Under the pieces are notes generated by a model. The model did no database searches. It had not been told where the DNA came from and worked only from the letters and a program-made list of their open reading frames with translations. Positions 43,428 through 54,983 of a stretch of DNA of 64,000 nt are shown here, piece by piece. The stretch lies in assembly GCA_014621425.1 (NCBI GenBank), contig JAANBB010000022.1, positions 1 through 64,000 on the forward strand, in the 5' to 3' direction. This stretch comes from Cylindrodendrum hubeiense (Eukaryota; Ascomycota; Sordariomycetes; Hypocreales; Nectriaceae). The position numbers and the translations under genes are program-made. How positions within the stretch are numbered: the first letter of the stretch is position 1; each line of letters begins with the position of its first letter.

Positions 43428-44399
43428 TCACTGAGGCCCACCAGCAGGGCCGCTGTTGTCCCAATAGGCGTCACCCTTGGCCCGGCATGTTCCAATAACA
43501 CAGTAGTAGCCGCCACCACGGTTATCCGCGTTGGGAGACTTAACAATAATGGGGTCGCTAATAGTTTGGTAGGGGTTTCCGCAGATAGCCAACTGGGTGG
43601 CGTAGTTTCTCACCGTCACAGCCGTGTGTGCCGTGTTGTACCAAATACAAACGTCATCGCCTTCCTCGCCGGTGCAGCTGTATGTATTTCCAGTGGTCCA
43701 TGACTTTGAAACATCAAACCCAAAAGTGAGCCATTTATAAAGAGTTGCAGAGGAACTGAAGCCGACAGTAAAAGAGTCAGACTCCATGTATCCCACGGTA
43801 CAGGACGCAGCTGAACCGCAGTTGATCACCTCCTATAGAAAGTTAGTCTAGGAATCAATAGAGCTATGTAATTCGATGCAACTTACACTAATCTGCAGAT
43901 TGTAGTAGTTTTGGTGAGGGTCCCCGTCGCCTACTAGGACAGTACTCTGAAGCGGGCCGCAGGGAACGATGATTTGGCGCTTTGTTTCGACGGATCTCTC
44001 TTCAATAGCTTCGAGCGAGATGCCCGATATGCCAGGGAGAACGCAATCAACCTCGGCACTTGTAGGGTTGAACTTCTTATTGCAGATGGCGCCGCCCGAA
44101 AGATCCTTTGTGGCACGAGTCTTGTAGGTATTGTTGCCGAAGTTGATATGGCCAAAGCCATTGTTGTCTACATCAAAGGCGACGGGGAAATTGGCAAAGT
44201 TGCCGGACTTGATACTGCTGCTATCGGCCTCGCCATAGAACTCAGTCTTGTCGGAATTGTAGACCTTGAGAGACGTCGTATTGGTGTCCTTGGCGTAGGA
44301 CCAGATGGCTCGAATCTCCTGAGAGGTCGTCCTTGTGGCATGGGGAGCAGCGAGGGCTCCCACAGCAAGGGACAGTGCGATAGTGTAAGTAAGCTGCAT
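43428..44399 (-). CDS. secreted cysteine-rich pre-pro-protein of unknown function
   Basis: Two exons (44399-43887, 43832-43428; 54-base intron GTAAGT..CTATAG) encode 305 residues. A clear signal peptide (MQLTYTIALSLAVGALAA) is followed by a propeptide-like region of about 120 residues with two cysteines. A dibasic KR at 140-141 (SVETKR/QIIVPCG) then looks like a Kex2 site. The predicted mature part (142-305) has eight cysteines, a Gly/Ser/Thr-rich beta-like composition and the ending WDNSGPAGGPQ. I do not recognise a family. Candidates are a secreted effector, an antimicrobial protein or a wall-associated protein. A TATA box lies just upstream. Confidence 0.8.
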
Positions 44400-45065
44400 G
44401 ATGAAGGTGATTGTCCTGAAGCTGCTGATTGAATTGCTTTGATGCAAAAGAACATGAGAGGACAGCTTTGGTTCCCTTTATACATTTTCAAGAGGTGTTG
44501 TCCTCATCTCGTCTCTCAATATGATTATCCGATCCACCACAAGGGATAACTGCGCAATCTTGGAAAGCTATTCGCCAAACCAAGGCTGTAGTGTTTCACG
44601 TTTAGCCCCCACAATATGAGCTTCCAAAACGGGTTCGATTGCTACTCATGACATGGCGGAAGGATCGTGGCCATGGATACTATGCGTGGTCGAAGGATCA
44701 AATGCCCGACTTTGCTAGGAGTGGATGGAACTGTTACTAGGTATTGACGGCTGCCTTGAGTTTGCCGAAAGCGGACACTGGTGATTTCGTTGGGGATACT
44801 GTCGGGATGTTTAATAGGTCAATATGCGCCAGTGTCTAGCCTTAATGCTTGAAACGAGGATCCAGTATTCATGCCCATTGTCCACCAGCCATTCTTTGGC
44901 TCTGGCAGTGGAGCCGAATTATCTAGGTGCCTAACATATTGGCAATGGGGTATCTGTCGATGATGACTTTGTTCCATGGGTATTGGAATCACCTGTGTCG
45001 TTAAATTGACCATTAGCTACGCGATAGTGACATATATTACCACTCCGTACTATATATACTACAAT
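44400..45065. other. intergenic, promoter of the secreted-protein gene
   Basis: Nothing recognised beyond the TATA box. Confidence 0.55.
44475..44482 (-). promoter_or_regulatory. TATA box of the secreted-protein gene
   Basis: TATAAAGG on the minus strand, about 80 bases upstream of the ATG at 44399. Confidence 0.55.
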
Positions 45066-45520
45066 TCAAGTGAAGCCGTGAAAGTGAAAAGCACTCATGT
45101 GTGCGGCAATCCCCAGCAACATGCGCGATGATTTGAATAAAACATCAATAATGTCCCGGCCTATCTGTTCCATTTCTGCTCAATTAAACTCCTTCCATGC
45201 AAGAGCATTACCTTCCAAGTATTGGAGCGGCCTACTGAAGGATCAAACCTGTCCGTGGATGACCGCCTCAAACGGTTGTAGCGGCACGCGGACAGAGCAA
45301 GGGTGACACCAAGATCGTCGGTGCTCAAGCTTAGCTGGGCGATATTATCATCCTTCTGTCTGCTGGGAAGAACAAGCCATTGCGTACCCCATGTCTTCCG
45401 AGACCGCGCAGTTGACAACTGATCACGCGCCAGCCCTACCATGTACGCTGGGACCAAATCTTGAACCAAAATCCCTGGGCTTGACGTCGTTGAAGATAGT
45501 GGAGCCGCAAAGGATGACAT
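45066..45520 (-). CDS. possible small two-exon gene, unknown product
   Basis: ATG 45520 opens 95 codons (MSSFAAPLSSTTSSPG...) to a GTAGGC donor. A 71-base intron (45165-45235) ending ..GGAACAG joins in frame to 32 codons ending TGA at 45066. The product is about 127 residues and includes GVTLALSACRYN. There is no signal peptide and no recognised domain. Splice sites are acceptable but not strong; the model is tentative. Confidence 0.3.
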
Positions 45521-47689
45521 TTCAGTGTGCTGGAAGGATTCATAGATTGTGACTCAGTCGTGATGAAAAGTGGAATGTGCTGCCGCTGACAAGCTCCCTA
45601 AATAATGGCTACCACAACGAGCTAGGGCCTCCAAATTGGCAGGGGGTGGCCTCGTCATCACTCACTCACCTCCCATTTACATCACTCGTACAGTTGAAAG
45701 TGGCGAGTTAGTTGATCTCTGCTGCCGGCTTGTATGCTTGAGGTCATCCAGAAAGCCTTGGACACGATAAACTTAATTCTACACGCCAACTGAAACCCAA
45801 ACACATCAGTGTTGACCTTCTAGAATATACTGGAGAATCGCACTTGCATGCAGTTGCCTTCGGCCAGGGGGCGTTTCCCACAATGGTGGCACCTCCGACA
45901 GGATGGACGCACTGCAGGCGTTCAGAGGATCAAGCCTTTGGCTGCGACTCTCGAAGGATCGCGCATTTGCTATCAATCAGGAACATATCCCTGTCCATGG
46001 CGTGGGGCATGGATCATGAAGCGGGGCAGAGTCCAAGGGAGCGGGCCTCACGAATCTCCAGATCAGTGACAGCGACAGCGTTGTTCATCCTACGATGACA
46101 GTATGTTTGCCTTAAGCCTTAAGAGCGTGGGGCTTTCTCCTTGAGATAAGAACGCGTCCCCAAATCTCGGGGACCCGAGGGATGAACCTCCTTGCTCAAA
46201 GAGGAGCAGCCTGCTGGAAGAAGTGCGTGGTCGCGTGGTGGTGTAAGCTACGTGTGCTAGGGGCCTAGCAGTGTCAAGGTGGGTATCGCCGAAGAGGCCG
46301 CGAGGCCTTCATGCCGGGCAAATGATGGCAGGATTTACAAAGCGCCAAATAATCCCCATGTTCGTAGAGAAGCATGGACCAGTACCAACTCGTCATCTCT
46401 TCCACGCCACGCTCTTGAGACCTCTTAATATCATCCGCAAAGGTCATCGACCTTGACCTTAGAGAGCTCGACTCTCCCAATCTCGGCTTCAATGATAATG
46501 GTGGCGGGTTAGCAATCAAGAATGAGGAGAGATTTCCCAGGGAATGCCCGTCCTGTCTGTATTGGCCTCACGAGTTTTGTGTTGGCAAAATATCGGCTCG
46601 GCGAGACACTTCCATTTATATTGCCCATAAATAAGAGGCGGAAGCCACCAATCTTATTTTGAACCCTACAAACTTCCAAGAGGCTCCGTTCCTTATGCTC
46701 TCATATCTAATCCTGACCAGTCTTGTAATTATTTAAATCTGACCACTATTCTGCGTAGATGTCAAGATGCCTAGCTCATCCACTGGGCGATCTTGTACTT
46801 ATTAGTGTGTAGGGAACGGCCACAAGAGACGCTCTGTGATCCAATGACCCACCCACAGGTCGGGGGTTGTGGCTGATTTGAGGCGGGCACCATGGCGATA
46901 TGTTCGAAATACCAGAAAAAAGCGAAGATAAAAAAAGACTCTCAAGATGAACAAAATCGACAAGCTTGACTAATGCTATCTATCATAATTTGATCAAACG
47001 GGCCACTAAGCAATGCCGCAAAAATGGGCCAAAAAGATTGTAAATTGAGCTTGCTAGGAAATCGTGCTAAAGAACACTCAAGACAATGATCGTGGACAGT
47101 CCCGACCGCGATGTCTCAATCCTACCCTGTAGCTCTCAATGACTAACTAATTAACCTTATCCAATGACCTTAATACCGGTCGGAACAGCCTATGAGATAC
47201 AGTCCGGATCAAATGGGTTTACATGCTAGCTGACACAGACAGCTAGGAATGCCTGTAAAGGCATTCTACGCTGAGGCTGAGGAACCCCAGCACAATGGGC
47301 TCAGCTGCTGACCTAGGTTGCGCGATTGGCCGTAGCGGTTGAGTAGATGGGTTCCATTCCCACAGCCAAGGACGCCATTCAAAGCCACAAAACAAATGAT
47401 CGACTTTTATTGGCCTGCACTTCCGACCGAGACAAAGCTGAGGTTTGCAAATAGCACGCGTGGCATAGCGCGCTCAAACGCGAAAGAGGGGTGGCAATGT
47501 GTATATAAATGGCGCGCCTTGTGACGCTCACCTGTCAAGACTGAAGCTCCAAGACGTTCTCGTAACCGCACTTTTGGATAAAAAACACGGGAGACCTGAG
47601 TCTCGCAAGACTTCGCAAACGATTCATTTTCATGCCACAGTCTCAATCACGAACAATTCCCGTATTCCATCTTGTTGCAGCCCGCAACC
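45521..47689. other. 2.2 kb intergenic region
   Basis: No convincing gene; small ORFs at 45844-46519 look like chance. Two back-to-back perfect hairpins lie at 47226-47266 (listed separately). Confidence 0.5.
47226..47266. repeat. two adjacent perfect hairpins
   Basis: CTAGCTG-7-CAGCTAG (47226-47246) is followed with no spacer by GAATGCC-6-GGCATTC (47247-47266). It lies about 420 bases upstream of the membrane-ankyrin ATG. It could be an end of a mobile element, a structured leader or regulatory DNA; no function can be assigned. Confidence 0.45.
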
Positions 47690-49426
47690 ATGGATGAACC
47701 GAAATGTCCTCGAGACGGAAATAACGACATGTATGGCTTCGGCATCCGACTAGGTTTCTACATGCAATGGGTGATAGGGTGCGCTGCCGCGCTTCTTAAT
47801 GCTAAGTCGGATGTGACTGCCACTCGGTCCGCGCTCTTGGGGTTTACTCTTGCCACATATATCGCCGTTGTCTACCAGGCTTCCAAAGCGTCCATTACAG
47901 CACTCGACATATACATCTCGCTGCTGCTTTGCTTTGGCTTCTTTTACAACTATATTCTCCAGTATTTCTGGAAGATACTCACGCGGTTTGATGAGTCGTA
48001 TGACTTCACCAAATGGACTGTTGTTGTCGCAAGCCCAGAGTTCGACATCCTCCAGAAGCTCCTTTTGCTCGCCGTTTCGGCAATGAAGCTCTGGTTTTGG
48101 GCAAAAAGGGTTACAGAACCAAATGATGTCTCAGGATGTGCCATGTACGGATTCCTCTTTTCTCGTCAAGAGCTTAATACCGACTTGATGCGAATATTCA
48201 ACATCGTCATCGACGCTTGCATGATTGGTCCTCTTTTATACGAATTAACATGCGCTATTTACATCTGGGTGGAAGAGCTGATAACCCCACCCTCAAACCA
48301 ATCGGCCGGCAAAAGAATATGGTGGCTTCGTCGTGAACTTCCCATCGGTAACTCGCCGGGAACACAGGGGAATAGACACAGGTAAAGCCCCTACCTCTGT
48401 TTGCGTTGGCAATGGCTCACATCTGGCAGATGGATTCGCCGTGAACGCGCTCTCGACAACTCGTCAGAAACACAGGAGGATAAAGACAAGTAAAGTTCCC
48501 ACCTCTGTTTATATTAGCAGCGACTGACATCTGGCAGACGCGCAGCAAAACGTGCATTGATTGTAGTCACCATCATGAGATTAGTCATATCCTCCATTGT
48601 AGTCGTTGCAACTGAGACGACTATCAAATGGAACAGACTTGGTGGCATGTACGACCTTGGAACTGCTGGCCAATTGATCCCCTTGGCTCTGGGGATAATT
48701 ACACTGGCCCATTTTCTATATAGGCTATGGCGGCCGGCCGACGTGCAGCAGGCCGACGTGCAGCAAGATTTCAGTGCGGAGTTGCTGATCGCATCGTTAC
48801 AAGGTGACGAGGATCAGGTCTATAAGTATATTGATCGCGTGAACCTCCGAGAATCGAAATACGGCCCCATGGTGCTCTATGCAGCATCGGCAGGAAACTC
48901 TCCCCATATCGTCGAAGCACTGCTTAGCAGGGGAGCCGATGTCAATGCCAAAACATCACGCGGGATCACTTCGTTGAATCTAGCGGCTGCAAGTGGGCAT
49001 GACGAGGTAGTAGAGTACCTACTGAAGTATGAGACCGAGACCAGCAGAGCAGAACGCAAGAACTGGGCGCTTCACGCAGCAGTGAAATGCAGGCATCCAG
49101 TGGTGGTAAGTCAACTGATACAGCGTGGAGCTGCCATCGATACCCCAGACGAATGTGGACGCACGGCACTGTTTGATGCTATCCAGTATGGAAATGTGAA
49201 GGCTGTAGAGCACTTGGTAGAAGCCGGAGTGGATATAAACAAGCCAATCCAGGGAGTTCTTACCGCCTTGGACTTGGCCAGACAGAGCAACGACGAAACA
49301 ATGCTGGAGCTGCTGAAAAGATTAAAAGCAGAGAGTGGGCTAAACTCTGCACGCAAGAAAAAGGAAAGAGAGGGTGGGACTTCAAGCATGCGTTGGAATC
49401 CACCGGTCTCAGCTGGAAAGTCATGA
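47690..49426 (+). CDS. multi-pass membrane protein with C-terminal ankyrin repeats
   Basis: Three exons (47690-48381, 48430-48489, 48538-49426) encode 546 residues from MDEPKCPRDGNN. The first about 215 residues hold several hydrophobic helices (for example FYMQWVIGCAAALLNA and ALDIYISLLLCFGFFYNYIL). Two more follow after the small middle exon (ALIVVTIMRLVISSIVVVA and LIPLALGIITLAHFLYRLW). The cytosolic tail carries about five ankyrin repeats (APMVLYAASAGNSPHIVEAL-like units, GADVNAKTSRGITSLNLAA, GRTALFDAIQYGNVKAVEHL). The architecture suggests a membrane-tethered scaffold; I know no named family. The middle exon (60 bases) plus the second intron are a tandem copy of the end of exon 1 plus the first intron. 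Both introns are 48 bases. Confidence 0.85.
48323..48538 (+). repeat. 108-bp tandem duplication spanning exon end plus intron
   Basis: Copy 1 is 48323-48430 and copy 2 is 48431-48538, aligned without gaps at about 80 of 108 positions. Each unit starts TGG(C/A)TTCG, contains a GTAAAG donor, and ends TCTGGCAG plus one exon base. The unit length (36 codons) and conserved splice sites keep the frame, so the duplication added a new exon and a new intron without breaking the gene. Confidence 0.85.
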
Positions 49427-50138
49427 ATCAAGTGGCACAGTGCTTGAAGTGGAAAATTATTGAGCTGCGAGTCAAGAGGCATATATGGCTAGATTGGGCT
49501 TGCAACCCACTGGTGCAAGTTGTCTGGCCCGAAGCGCGACATTACGATCTTCTCCCTATAACTGTGCTTGAATAAAACTTTTGGAGACGACAACATCAAT
49601 AGCAATTTTGGTCGTACCACTTCTCACTATACCAAAGTGAGCAGGATAGTTGACTGATTTCGGGAATTTGAAACCTTATTATTTCGCAGATTGTGTAACT
49701 GTAAAATGTTCTATCGAGTGGTTTTCCGGCTAATGTCGCCTGAAAAGCACGGTAGTCGCAGCGTCCGGGGTAGACTTTGCCCCCATGCAGCTTCACACTT
49801 AGTATCGCCTGTATGTATCCAGAGGCCTCCTATTCGGAGCCCATTGCAGGGTCATAGAACTTAACTCAAATGGCGGTACTGGAGTAATAAAGCAGCGGCA
49901 GCATTCATATTGTACTTGGCGGACATGGATAGAAGGTAAGTGCGGGGTCGACTTGCCTGCTCGTTCGATGGCACGGAGAAATGAACGCACAATTATCCCA
50001 CCAGTCAACGTGAGATCTAGCTACGAAACTTGGCTTGGCACTTGCTATAACTACGCTGAAGTGTAGGCCATCTCATCTCATTGCTCTTGTCCTGATCAAG
50101 CGATTCCTAAGTATCGTCTAACAATTTCTCTCCGCAAT
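49427..50138. other. intergenic, nothing recognised
   Basis: An open frame continues the 3' end of the ankyrin gene in another frame to 49575 but has no domain. The rest is the PEBP promoter. Confidence 0.5.
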
Positions 50139-50874
50139 ATGGCACTCGAAGATCTGGCACAGGCCTTGGCGAGCTCCTTGGAACAGGCTAAGCTGGTCCC
50201 TGGCTCCGCCACAAGCATTATTCCACAAGACTTTAAGCCAACAACGAAGCTTAACGTGGAATTTAATAAAAGAGCCCTCGACCTGGGCAACTTGTTCCGC
50301 TCAAGCGAATGCAAGTCAGCTCCAAGAATCAGCTTCAGCCCAGAGGTTAGTCACACAAGTTGTAATCATGCTTAAGACTCATATTTACTGTCTTATAGGC
50401 CGATGCTGCGTCACAAGCATCCTACTTACTACTCCTTGTCGACCCTGACGCACCAACGCCTGATGACCCAAAGTTCGCCTTCTGGCGTCATTGGGTTCTC
50501 CCTGGGTTACAGCCCACAGGTGGAGATGACCAAGTAGTCACCCAGACCAAGGACGCATTAACAGAGTACCTTGGCCCCGGGCCCAAGGATGAGTACGCAA
50601 ATCCCGCTATGAAACGATTCAAGTTATTCTCAGGCTACTAAGTCTATTTGACTGTATCAAGGCTGACTATAATGGAAATAGCTCGAAACCTCATCGATAC
50701 TTGTTCCTTCTCTTCCGAGAGCCTACTGACCTTAGCCTGGTCAAGGAGGACGTAGGGGGCGAGGAATTCGTACAGCGACGATCTTTTGATCCTGCAGTGT
50801 TCATTGAGAAGAACAATCTCCGCCTTGTCGGAGTGAACTGGATGCTTGGAGCTGGAGATGGGTGGAAGGAGTGA
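50139..50874 (+). CDS. phosphatidylethanolamine-binding protein (PEBP/TFS1 family)
   Basis: Three exons (50139-50345, 50399-50592, 50682-50874) encode 197 residues. Both PEBP signatures are present: LLLLVDPDAPTPDDPKFAFW (ligand-pocket D-P-D-x-P) and, created by splicing, DSKPHRYLFLLFREP (the G-P-x-H-R-Y block). There is no signal peptide, so it is cytosolic. Fungal relatives include yeast Tfs1, an inhibitor of carboxypeptidase Y and of Ras-GAP Ira2; the role here is not defined. It is convergent with the NRPS-like gene, with only 150 bases between stops. Confidence 0.92.
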
Positions 50875-51024
50875 TTAGAATGGAGTGATTAGAATAGAGG
50901 GCGAGGATTTGATAGAAATTCATCAATTGAAACTGTTCCTTGTAAAAACAAAACTATACTTCCTCAAAACACTACCGTGGCCTAACCAAATTCCTGCCTC
51001 GGAAATACTGAATTCCTTAAGGTC

Positions 51025-54000
51025 TTACACCCAATGTTTCTTCCAGCTTGTCACACACTTTGCAAGCAACCCACTACTGACTACATCGTATCCATCATGA
51101 ATCGCGTTACTTCTCTTCTCGGTTTCGCCTGTCTCAAACACCAGCCCACCTCGACCTGGTTTATCGTTATCGTATTTCTCGGCGAAGAAGTCGAGTAGCT
51201 TGATAGTTGGATTGAGCTTTGGGTCTTGCTCCCCATCTCGTAACCGCTGGACCCAGTCTCGCTGTCCAACGATCTCAAATTGGAGTCCAGCAGCTGCCAT
51301 TGCTGGTAGCACGTCTTCTGTCCAGCGGACCGTTGTAGGGTTCTGTAAATGATAGACAACGTCGGCGTCATCTTGTATCTGGAAATATCCCGCTGTCTGA
51401 TTCCCAGAAGCCGACAGTCCGCTGAGCTCAAGAACAGCTTGGGCAGACTTATCGACTGGAAGCCATGATGGGTTCTCATCTAGAGACGGGAGGGCACCGA
51501 GTGTCACAGCCGCGCGGAACATCAATGGAATCGCTTCCGTTGGGTTCCATAAGCCCATGGCGGAATCCCCAATAATTTGCCCTGAACGCAGGACACGCGC
51601 TTCTATCCCGGTTGCCACGGCAGCCGCATGTATGATATGCTCTGCCACCCACTTGCTGCGAGCGTACCCCATGTTTTGGGCATGCGCAGGATCTTTCACC
51701 AGAGTCTCGGCAACTCGACCTGGTGATGGAGTCCCCGCTGCGGCAGAAATGGAAGAGATGAAGGAAAGACGCGCGGGGCGACTGAAAGGAACAGACAGGC
51801 AAAGGTCTAGAAGGTGACGGAGGCCGGCAATATGCTGACCCTCGAAGCTCTTGACTGTGAGAGTAAAGTTGACAGCCCAGGCGGAGTGAATCACAGACGT
51901 CAGGGTAGAACGAAGTGCATCATAGGCATCCTTTCCTAGTCCAAGGTCGGGAAGACCGAGGTCCGCGGGGAGCGCCGTAAATTTGGCAGAGTGGTGGTAT
52001 GAAGATAGACCACCCTCTGTGAGAGACGAGATGATACGCTCATGTGCTGCGCTGTGGTGAGGAGTAAGGCCGCGGGAGCTCAGCGAATCAAGCACACGTT
52101 CCTGGGCAGCCAGAGGCGACGAGGCACGGACGAGACAGTATACATGACGCACTCGGGGCAGAGCAATCAGTTGAGATAGGATATGCGCGCCAAGTGATCC
52201 GGTGGCACCGGTGAGAAGCTGGCTTTCGTTAGTATGTCGCCTCAAGTGAAATTCTGTTTTCGGAGTCAACTTACCACGACCTCGCCATCTGGAACTTCTG
52301 TTCCCCGCTTAAATGGCTCAAAAGATGAGTATTTTGCGACCAGCTCTTGCATAATTTCAGTCTCTGTCTTCTCTTTGACTGTTGATCCCTTTCTAAGCGA
52401 GAGGAGATGAGCAGCTAGCTGTAAAACGCTGGGATGCTCGAAAACGACATTTTGTCCAGGTATCTTGCCACCCAAGTCGAGTTCGCGGACAATGTAAGCA
52501 CGGGTCGTGATGGCCTGCAAACTGTCCAGACCTGCGGCGAAGAAATCCATCTCATCGGAAAGGTTTGTAACACCAATACGCTCGGCGAGTAGGTTCAGTA
52601 GATACTCCCTCAGCTCGGGCAGCTCAAGCGCCAGGCGGTCAGCATTACCCGGAGACTCAAACTTCCGGTACTTCTCCTCAATGATGGCCTCAAAATGCTT
52701 ATAGCATGCGGCTCGAATGACCGTTCCCTTATCCGTGCGAGGATACTCAGTACCGATTGGTAATATCTCGACCATCTCTCGCGAGATGCGACCAAACTGC
52801 TCCGCTTTCTGGTTGGCATCCTGAATCGTGGGCCAGAGGGTATCAAGAAGCTCAGTATCCGAGATGCCAGTAGCATGGTCGCCGGGAATAATGAGAAGGC
52901 CAGCGAATGCTTTGCCAACACCGAAGACGAGACACTCTTGCACGAGCTCACTCTGGCGCACATGGTGTTCGTAAGGTACAGGCAAGACCTTTTCGCCATT
53001 GAATAGTGTAACGCGGTCGTCAAGACGGCCAAGATACTTCCATGCGTTCGGAATGGTTGGGTGCTTAACAAAAGTATCTCGGGTGCGGAACGAATTTGGT
53101 GGATCATCTGAGTTAGACGTCGTCTTAGTTGTGAGGCCGTCAAGAACCACAAGCTCGAAGATATCGGTGGTGACCTCGTCAAAGAGGAGGAAAGGCTTCG
53201 TCTTGATCAATGGGCGGACATAGTTCCAAGCTTTATCGGTGTCAGGGTCTCTCAGAGACGTCATAAGTTGGCCCATTTCTGTACTAGGGGATGTTAGCTG
53301 GTGTCTCCGTTTAAGTAATGATTCGTTACATACGCGCCATAATGAGACACGACGTTAACGCCATTCTGCACCAGGGTGTCTCCCAAGTCGTCGGGACAGC
53401 TGCTTCCACCAAAGAGTACTAGCTTGGCCTTGGCCAGCTCTGCAATCCCTTCTGGTGTTTCGGCCAATACTTTAAGGGCGTAAGGTACGCAGTGGAAGCT
53501 CTCGAAATTCGCAGCGTTCATTGCTGCAACGAGGTGTCCATTCGTAAGAGGCAAGTTGGCGTTGTACACCGCAGTACGCTTTCCAGTGACCATGCCACGG
53601 AACATGGTTGATAGTCCATGGTTATGGAATAAAGGAAGTGTTACAAAGGCACGCATGCCACTGCCAATGGCGTAGTTGCTGAGGCATTGCCTATGGGTTT
53701 GGTAGATTGGCTTTGGGAGACCAGTGCTTCCTGACGAATGCACAATAAACGAAACAGTATTTTCTTCGTCAATCAACTCTGTTTGGCGCTTGAACCGTGT
53801 TGAATATGATGTGTTATGGGACCAGACCGACTGAGAGATCAATGGGAAGCTCTGGAGTGGGTAGGATTCTTGGATGTTCGCAGCAACAGCTTCGAGGTTT
53901 GGCGCTACAATAATCCGAGTACAATCGGTCTTCTGGAGCAATGAAACGTAGGCCTCGGTTGGTAGACGGGTAGAGAGGAAAAGAACCGAGAAGCCCATGC

Positions 54001-54409
54001 GGGAAAGAGCAAGGAGATTGATGATGTAGTCGAGGTTTGATGGGCCCAGAATACCCACAACATCCGCCTTGGTGCTTCGCAGCTTCTAAAACACTGTTAG
54101 AATGATAATTTGATATAGGAGTAGGTGGCTGACCGTAGGCTTTAGTCCTTGGCTGTTAAGCGCCTTTGCAGCACTATCTGCATAGTCATCGAGCTGCTTT
54201 GCGGTGTAATCCACAAAGTCAGATGCGCCCAATTTCGAACTGGGATAGGCAATAAGAGGGGTATCAGGAATGCTTTGAGCCTGGAAAACCAGAAACTCGT
54301 TGATACTATTGATCTTGTCGGGCTCTATGGCCACAGCAGCTTCTGTTGGTTCTGCAGCATCCAAGCTAGGGACTTGGCCCAGAACGCTCGAGGTAACTGA
54401 TGCCATCAT
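51025..54409 (-). CDS. NRPS-like adenylation-thiolation-reductase (A-T-R) enzyme
   Basis: Four exons (54409-54134, 54085-53334, 53283-52275, 52218-51025) encode 1076 residues. The adenylation domain (about 30-480) has the P-loop-like core VHSSGSTGLPKPI, SHYGATEMGQLM (A5) and YLGRLDDRVTLFNGEKVLP (A8-like). The thiolation domain has DFFAAGLDSLQAI with phosphopantetheine Ser597. The terminal thioester-reductase domain (from about 680) has the NAD(P)H motif LLTGATGSLGAH and YARSK (Tyr864, Lys868). There is no condensation domain. Such enzymes activate a carboxylic acid, load it on the carrier and release it as aldehyde or alcohol. Substrate specificity is not readable. A Zn2Cys6 gene lies upstream on the same strand, and a CCG-N3-CGG palindrome sits in the promoter. 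Confidence 0.94.
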
Positions 54410-54983
54410 GTCGAATATGGAGAGTAAGAACGTAGACAGAATAGTCTCTGTCACAGGCAGAGTCTCAATGCACACCGAAATTATACCGGATTAAATTTAA
54501 CCAGCTCATTTAAGAAGCACATTGGTGGGCATTTCCCGAAACAGCCGGGAGACAAGAGAGGCCTGTGCAGATCGGATGGCGGGCGGAAAAGTGCGGAAAA
54601 GCCACCAAGAAAAATGAAGTAGTTTTCCGACGAGCCGCCACTGCATCGCCGGACCTTATGCGCGTATGAGACTTCCCATCCGCCCGTATTACCGGATCGG
54701 TAACCCGGATAACACCAATATAGATGGGGTAGATGAGGGGTAGGGGAAGGAAGGAGTGGTATTGCAACTTGTCAAATTATGGCTTTCTGACGCCTCGGTA
54801 TTTCGGAAGACGCACTAACACGTCATTCGGCAGATATTTTACGGCAAATTCACTCAAGGTGCCTGTAGAGCATTTCATTGATCCATCTGATAAGATTCTC
54901 AAGTAGACGAATGGCAACTTTGATAGGGCATATGGTTTAAGGCATTTTGTTACATGTCCCACCGTGGGGCTCGCTATAGCTAG
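54410..54983. other. promoter of the NRPS-like gene
   Basis: Contains the palindrome at 54689-54703 and a nearby extra CCGGAT. Otherwise nothing. Confidence 0.6.
54689..54703. promoter_or_regulatory. palindromic CCG-N3-CGG site
   Basis: TTACCGGATCGGTAA: perfect 6-bp arms around GAT. Inverted or everted CGG triplets with fixed spacing are classic Zn2Cys6 dimer sites. It is 280 bases upstream of the NRPS-like ATG. Another CCGGAT follows at 54705-54710. Confidence 0.5.
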
